The notes beneath the pieces are model-generated. The model was not told where the DNA came from, made no database searches, and saw only the letters and a list, made by a program, of their open reading frames with translations. Below are positions 59,711 through 64,000 of a DNA stretch of 64,000 bases, piece after piece. Numbering within the stretch: position 1 is the stretch's first letter; every line of letters starts with the position of its first letter. The DNA lies in contig JBJKUL010000001.1 in assembly GCA_045563135.1 (NCBI GenBank), positions 620,001 through 684,000 on the forward strand, written 5' to 3'. The translations under genes and the position numbers were made by a program. The stretch comes from Actinomarina sp002308095. Its GTDB lineage: Bacteria; Actinomycetota; Acidimicrobiia; Actinomarinales; Actinomarinaceae.

Positions 59711-60813
59711 ATTTTTGGATATCCATCTTTATCAATAACATTACTAACTTTTTCTAATACCCGTGGGCTTAACCATTCATTATTTATGAACTTTGGATAT
59801 ACAGGTAATCTTTTGATTAGAGATTGACCACTTTTGATTGTTAGATTTTTTAAATTTTCAATATCTGGCCATAGATGATCGGGGTTAACCCAGTCAATGG
59901 TTTTAGGTGATATACCACCTAAATCATTTATGCCACTGGTAAGATAAATTTCAACCTCAGGTAACAAGTTAGGTGGAACCTGTAATGATATGTGTCCATG
60001 AAGAAATATTCTCACCGTTGCAATAATTCTTAAAAACAGATCATTTATCACTTCTGCATTATTCCTCATTAGTGTATTTTGTTTAGCTCTAAAATTTTGC
60101 AATATTATCTCCTGGACAGCAGAATTTTTGTTACATGTTTCAATCAATCTGAAAATGTCTTCTATTAACTCATCTTTAGTTTCGGTAATCCCAATCAGTA
60201 ACCCAGTTGTCATCGGATATTTTACTTCCTGTGCATTCTCCAGTGTTTCAAGTCTCAGTTCTATTTGTTTTGTTTTAGCCTTGTAGTGAGCTTTTCCTTT
60301 TTCTAAAAGTTTTGGAGAATAGCTTTCAAGCATTAAACCACCGGACGGTGAGAATCTCTTATAGTTGATAATTTCATCTCTAGACATCAATCCAGGATTG
60401 GCGTGAGGGAATATATTATGTTTATTGTGTATTTTTTTCATATTTTCAATGAGATATTCATGAGTTGATGAGAATCCAAATGTATTTAATTGTTCGAGAG
60501 CAAAGTCCCATTTAAGTTCTGGTTTGTCTCCAAGAGTAAATAATGCCTCATAGCACCCTGCAGATACGCCTACTGAAGCAATAGCATCCACTTCTTCATA
60601 ATTAAGATATGTTCCTCCTTCTTTTGGAGACTTTACAAATGTACAGTATGCACATGAATCTTGACACAAAGTAGTAAGAGGAATAAAGACTTTTGGGCTA
60701 TATGTTATTTTTTCTCCAAAATTTGATGTCTTTACATCAAATGCCTGAGAAGATAGTTCTGAAGTGGGTCTATCTCCAAATAAATATTCTTCTATTGTTT
60801 CCCTTAACACCAT
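59707..60813 (-). CDS. cofG: FO synthase subunit 1 (CofG)
   Basis: 368 residues. Radical SAM motif CQDSCAYC, then GCYEALFTLGDKPELKW, NPGLMSRDEIINYKR and SGINDLGGISPKTIDWVNP, the last being a CofG hallmark. It acts with CofH in F420 biosynthesis. It is the first gene of cofG-cofH-trmD. A TATAAG hexamer lies two bases before the ATG, and a GTG follows the ATG directly, so the start may be 60810. Confidence 0.95.
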   Translation of the reverse strand: MVLRETIEEYLFGDRPTSELSSQAFDVKTSNFGEKITYSPKVFIPLTTLCQDSCAYCTFVKSPKEGGTYLNYEEVDAIASVGVSAGCYEALFTLGDKPELKWDFALEQLNTFGFSSTHEYLIENMKKIHNKHNIFPHANPGLMSRDEIINYKRFSPSGGLMLESYSPKLLEKGKAHYKAKTKQIELRLETLENAQEVKYPMTTGLLIGITETKDELIEDIFRLIETCNKNSAVQEIILQNFRAKQNTLMRNNAEVINDLFLRIIATVRIFLHGHISLQVPPNLLPEVEIYLTSGINDLGGISPKTIDWVNPDHLWPDIENLKNLTIKSGQSLIKRLPVYPKFINNEWLSPRVLEKVSNVIDKDGYPKI

Positions 60814-60907
60814 TACTTATACCTTAGAATTAACAAATATTTAATAAATTTAACACAATTTAACTATTCATTCATTTATGATTATGATTTGGATGTATGG
60901 GGAATAA

Positions 60908-61921
60908 ATGAACATTTCAATTCTTGGCTTCGGAAGAATAGGTAGAGACCTTCTAAGACAAACTCTAAATGATGATTTAATCAATATCGTTTCTATTTCT
61001 GATATAGCTGATAAGGATAATCTTCTCTACTTACTTAAATATGATACGATTTATGGAAAACTTGACGCGGAAATCGAAACAACTGACACTGGATTTAAAG
61101 TAAATGGTAAACATATAGTTTTTAATACTTGGAAAGATGCTTCAGAGTCTTCTTGGAGTGAACTTGAAACAGATATTTTAATAATATCAACAGGAAGGCA
61201 ACAAGATGTTGACGAAGTAAACGCACACATTGAAAAAGGGTGTCAAAGGGTCTTAATCGCCTCTACTCCAAAATCTGGAAGTGATATACAAATCTATGTT
61301 CCTGGTGCAAATGACGCAAAAGTTGATTTTACAAATAACAAAATATCTTTAGGTTCAAATACAGCGAACGCAGTTGCCCCACTTTTAAGAATTTTAAATG
61401 ATGAATTCGGAGTGGATAGAGCATTTTTAACAACAGTACATGGATATTCAAATTCAAACCGTTTAGCAGATGTTGCAGGAGAGGGATTTAGACTTAATAG
61501 AGCAGCTGGAGAAAATATTATCCCTGGTATTACCAAATCTTCAGAAGTTATTGAAACTGTATTGCCATTTATGAAAGACAAAGTTGCATCCTCTTCAATG
61601 ACCGTTCCGGTACCTGACGGAAGCACAGTTGACTTAACAATCGATATACAAAAACCTGCTTCTTCAGAACGTGTTAATCAAGTAATACAAGAAGCAATAA
61701 AAAACTTACCTTACAATAAAGTCCTTGATATAACCTTTGACCCCATAGTTTCTTCAGATGTTGTTGGAAATTCACATTCTGGCATTATTGACGGATTAGC
61801 AACTATGGGTATAAATGATACCAAAATCAAAGTTCTTATCTGGTTTGATAATGGGTGGGGCTACAGTGCAAGAATTATTGATACAATTAACAAGCTCTCA
61901 GAAAGTAGTACACATGAGTAA
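60908..61921 (+). CDS. GAPDH-family protein lacking the catalytic cysteine (probable pseudoenzyme)
   Basis: 337 residues with the full GAPDH fold: ISILGFGRIGRDLLR, the Asp of the NAD pocket in SISDIAD, and a C-terminal WFDNGWGYSARIIDTI. At the active site SLGSNTANAVAP replaces SNASCTTNCLAP, so the catalytic Cys is Asn151. The phosphate-site Arg in MRVPVPDGS is Thr (MTVPVPDGS). The active-site His remains (TTVHGYSN). The frame is clean, so it is not a decaying gene. It overlaps the normal gap by eight bases (ATGAGTAA). It may be a regulatory or heteromeric subunit, or have another reaction. A GGGGAA site precedes the ATG. Confidence 0.9.
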   Translation: MNISILGFGRIGRDLLRQTLNDDLINIVSISDIADKDNLLYLLKYDTIYGKLDAEIETTDTGFKVNGKHIVFNTWKDASESSWSELETDILIISTGRQQDVDEVNAHIEKGCQRVLIASTPKSGSDIQIYVPGANDAKVDFTNNKISLGSNTANAVAPLLRILNDEFGVDRAFLTTVHGYSNSNRLADVAGEGFRLNRAAGENIIPGITKSSEVIETVLPFMKDKVASSSMTVPVPDGSTVDLTIDIQKPASSERVNQVIQEAIKNLPYNKVLDITFDPIVSSDVVGNSHSGIIDGLATMGINDTKIKVLIWFDNGWGYSARIIDTINKLSESSTHE

Positions 61922-62918
61922 TATCGCGATAAACGGTTTTGGAAGAATTGGCAGATCGATTTTAAGAATCATTATAGAAAACAATTCAGACTTGAATGTA
62001 GTGGCTATAAATGATCTTGGAAACTATGAAAACTTATCATACCTTCTTAAACATGACTCTGTAATGGGTGTACTTGAAAATGATGTAAAACTTGAAGGAG
62101 ATATGCTAAAAATCGACGAAAGAGAAATAAAATTAGTTTCAGTAGCTGATCCAGCCGAGCTTCCTTGGAAAGAACTTGAAGTAGATATCGTTATTGAATC
62201 TACTGGAATATTTGCTGATAGAAAATCTCTTGAAAAACACATATCAGCTGGTGCAAAGAAAGTTGTATTAACGGTACCACCTAAAGATGAGATTGATGCA
62301 ACAGTCGTACTTGGGGTAAATGATGATGATATTAAAGATGACTCACAGCTAATTTCTAACGCTTCTTGTACTACAAACTGTTTAGCGCCTATTGCTAAGG
62401 TCCTAAATGACAGTTTTGGAATCAAATCAGGTTTAATGACAACCATACATGCATATACAAACGATCAAGCGCTTGCAGAAACTACTCATAAAGATTTTAG
62501 AAGAGGGAGAAGTGCAACCCAAAATATCATTCCAACATCTACTGGTGCAGCTAAAGCAGTAGGAATGGTGTTGCCGGAATTAAATGGAAAATTAGATGGT
62601 ATGGCAATGAGGGTACCTGTTCCAGATGGAAGTGTTGTTGACTTAGTTGTAGAACTGGAAAAACAAGTGACTATTGAAGAGGTAAATAGTGCAGTAAAAT
62701 CCGCCGCAGAAAATGAGCTAAAAGGAATTCTTGAGTATTCATCCGTACCTTTAGTTTCAACCGATATTTTACAAAATCCTCATTCAAGTATCTATGATGC
62801 ATCCTCTACACAACTTTTAGATGGAAACCATATCAAGGTCGTGTGTTGGTATGACAATGAGTGGGGTTATTCAAATAGAATAGTTGACCTAGTTAATACA
62901 TTAGTAAGCAATAGCTGA
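61914..62918 (+). CDS. gap: Glyceraldehyde-3-phosphate dehydrogenase
   Basis: 334 residues from MSNIAINGFGRIGRSIL. The frame from 61815 runs inside the previous gene and is rejected. Catalytic Cys152 in SNASCTTNCLAP, His in MTTIHAYTNDQ, Arg in MAMRVPVPDGS, and the C-terminal CWYDNEWGYSNR are all present. It oxidises glyceraldehyde 3-phosphate with NAD and phosphate in glycolysis. No pgk or tpi follows, unlike in many Actinobacteria. Confidence 0.98.
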   Translation: MSNIAINGFGRIGRSILRIIIENNSDLNVVAINDLGNYENLSYLLKHDSVMGVLENDVKLEGDMLKIDEREIKLVSVADPAELPWKELEVDIVIESTGIFADRKSLEKHISAGAKKVVLTVPPKDEIDATVVLGVNDDDIKDDSQLISNASCTTNCLAPIAKVLNDSFGIKSGLMTTIHAYTNDQALAETTHKDFRRGRSATQNIIPTSTGAAKAVGMVLPELNGKLDGMAMRVPVPDGSVVDLVVELEKQVTIEEVNSAVKSAAENELKGILEYSSVPLVSTDILQNPHSSIYDASSTQLLDGNHIKVVCWYDNEWGYSNRIVDLVNTLVSNS

Positions 62919-62919
62919 A

Positions 62920-63333
62920 ATGACTTTACCTGAAGCTCCAAAAGCAGTTGGAAATTATGTAACAGTTAAAAGAGCAGGAAATCTTATATACACTGCTGGT
63001 CATATACCTATTGATAAGAAAACTAAATTTACTGGTAAAGTTCCAAGTGAAATTAGCGTTGAAGAAGCTTACAAGGCAGCAACACTATGTGCCGACTTAA
63101 CATTAGCTACATTAAGTTCAGAATATAAATTGGAAACTTTAACACCTATTAATGTAGTTGGGTTTGTAAACTCAGATCCATCATTTACTGATCACGCCAG
63201 TGTACTTAATGGTTTTACTGACAAATTAGCTGAAACATTTAATGAGAAAGCAACTAGATCAGCAGTCGGAGTTGCCAGTTTACCTTTAAATGTAAGTGTT
63301 GAAGTACAATCTATCTTTATGATAAATGACTAA
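62920..63333 (+). CDS. RidA/YjgF family protein
   Basis: 137 residues. GNLIYTAGHIPIDKKTKFTGKV and the end RSAVGVASLPLNVSVEVQSIF match the RidA fold, with the conserved Arg that binds imine substrates. RidA proteins hydrolyse reactive enamine/imine intermediates. It starts one base after gap and overlaps the next gene by eight bases (ATGACTAA), so it belongs to the same operon. Confidence 0.92.
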   Translation: MTLPEAPKAVGNYVTVKRAGNLIYTAGHIPIDKKTKFTGKVPSEISVEEAYKAATLCADLTLATLSSEYKLETLTPINVVGFVNSDPSFTDHASVLNGFTDKLAETFNEKATRSAVGVASLPLNVSVEVQSIFMIND

Positions 63334-64000
63334 GTTGATAGCAATTTCAACAGGTGTTGAAGATGTAACAATGTCACCTGGTGAAATAAAATGTTCAGTA
63401 CTGAACATGAATTTTATACATTTGTGCAACAAGTACGATGCCGAAGCAATTATTGTGCCCCCACAAAACCTTTCAATTGAGTTTACAAAATCCAATTTTG
63501 ACAGACTTATCATTACTGGTGGTGGAGATATAAACCCAAAAGTTTATGGTGAAGATTTACATGATAAGACTTCTAGGGTCTCTGATGAAAGAGATCACAC
63601 TGAGCTTAATCTTTTAAAAATTGCCGAAGAAAATTCAATTAAAACTCTGGCTATTTGTAGAGGTCACCAACTCCTCAATGTCTATAAAGGAGGAACCCTG
63701 CACCAAGACATTAATGACACTTTTGATACTGAAATTGAACATCTGCAGATTAACGAAGCGGCGTCAAGACATATACATGATATTAATATATTGGAAGATA
63801 CTTTATTAAGTTCTGTCACTAGTAACAGAACTGTAGGAGTTAATAGCATTCACCACCAAGTTATTAATAAATTAGGAGAAAACCTGAAAGTGTCTGCAGT
63901 ATCTGAAGATAACTTAATTGAGGGTATTGAAAGTACAAGTGAATGGGAAGCAATAGGCATACAGTGGCATCCAGAAAACTTACTTGATGATGAAATTACT
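63326..64000 (+). CDS. Partial class I glutamine amidotransferase, gamma-glutamyl-GABA hydrolase-like (PuuD)
   Basis: Open from the ATG at 63326 to the window edge: 225 residues, nearly complete. LIITGGGDINPKVYGED, the nucleophile in LAICRGHQLLNVYKGGTLHQD, and the His-Glu pair in AIGIQWHPEN identify peptidase C26/PuuD proteins, which hydrolyse gamma-glutamyl amides. The precise substrate is unknown. It overlaps ridA by eight bases. Confidence 0.9.
   Translation, partial: MTKLIAISTGVEDVTMSPGEIKCSVLNMNFIHLCNKYDAEAIIVPPQNLSIEFTKSNFDRLIITGGGDINPKVYGEDLHDKTSRVSDERDHTELNLLKIAEENSIKTLAICRGHQLLNVYKGGTLHQDINDTFDTEIEHLQINEAASRHIHDINILEDTLLSSVTSNRTVGVNSIHHQVINKLGENLKVSAVSEDNLIEGIESTSEWEAIGIQWHPENLLDDEIT

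Noticed and set aside
61815..61913. Extended N-terminus of gap from 61815
   Set aside because: It lies inside the upstream GAPDH-like gene and adds nothing like the family; MSNIAINGFG at 61914 is the normal start.
1..64000. CRISPR arrays, insertion sequences, prophage or integrons
   Set aside because: No repeat-spacer pattern, transposase, terminal inverted repeat or phage structural gene was recognised. The only tyrosine recombinase, at 52160-53020, is in the normal xerC position next to rpsB.

Overview
The window looks like part of a small, AT-rich, densely packed chromosome from an uncultured actinobacterium, probably a marine streamlined lineage of the Actinomarinales or marine Acidimicrobiia kind. 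That placement is inference. Evidence for Actinobacteria: gene blocks in the order I recall from Mycobacterium (recA-miaB-miaA-dapF / lexA-LysM-nrdR / dut; ftsK-dapA-dapB; pnp-rpsO-ribF-truB-DHH-rbfA-infB-nusA-rimP-proS-ispG-rseP-cdsA-frr-pyrH-tsf-rpsB-xerC; rnhB-lepB-rplS-trmD), Gram-positive type LexA boxes (GAAC-N4-GTTC) at recA and lexA, F420 biosynthesis genes (cofG, cofH), F420-type oxidoreductases, and a mycothiol-style DinB-fold protein. Genes commonly overlap by 1, 4 or 8 bases, and intergenic gaps are short.

Layout. 1-2.4 kb: tRNA-Gly, tRNA-Cys, a peptidase S51 gene, an SRAP/HMCES DNA-protection gene, a small membrane protein and tRNA-Val, all on the minus strand. 2.4-10.7 kb: nucleotide metabolism and SOS/repair genes (dut, nrdR, a LysM division-inhibitor candidate, lexA, dapF, miaA, miaB, recA, cinA). 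10.7-14.8 kb: a probable selenocysteine-containing TlpA-like protein and a phosphonate/phosphite-type ABC importer. 14.8-18.8 kb: ftsK, dapA, dapB. 18.9-35.4 kb: a more variable region with a VWA-metallopeptidase/AAA+ pair, a Ddn-like protein, BtpA, an SbtA-like permease, an SDR, an MFS exporter, divergent umuC/umuD, a haloalkane dehalogenase-like hydrolase, a three-gene LLM / CCAEP-tail radical SAM / flavin reductase operon, fthC, plsC and UPF0316. 35.4-53 kb: the long conserved translation, lipid and isoprenoid block. 53-55.6 kb: an amino-acid ABC importer lacking its ATPase and an enoyl-CoA hydratase. 55.6-60.8 kb: rnhB, lepB, rplS, trmD, cofH, cofG. 60.9-64 kb: a GAPDH-like protein without the catalytic cysteine, overlapping a normal gap gene, then ridA and a partial glutamine amidotransferase.

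Gene expression appears largely leaderless. At many first genes a TAnnnT hexamer lies 6 (5-9) bases before the start codon with no Shine-Dalgarno sequence. Others, such as recA, phnD, umuC and the amino-acid binding protein, have clear GGAG-type sites. Using this spacing I reassigned several starts, including two likely non-canonical ones (ATC for lepB, ATA for the Ddn-like gene).

The strongest unusual signals are: (1) an in-frame TGA at 10916-10918, exactly at the first cysteine of a thioredoxin CxxC motif, followed 16 bases later by a bacterial-SECIS-like hairpin loop; (2) the GAPDH pseudoenzyme/enzyme pair; (3) the divergent umuC/umuD pair around an 18-base near-palindrome unlike the LexA box; (4) the CCAEP-tail radical SAM operon; (5) cofH carrying about 240 extra N-terminal residues; (6) the HExxH-VWA plus AAA+ pair.
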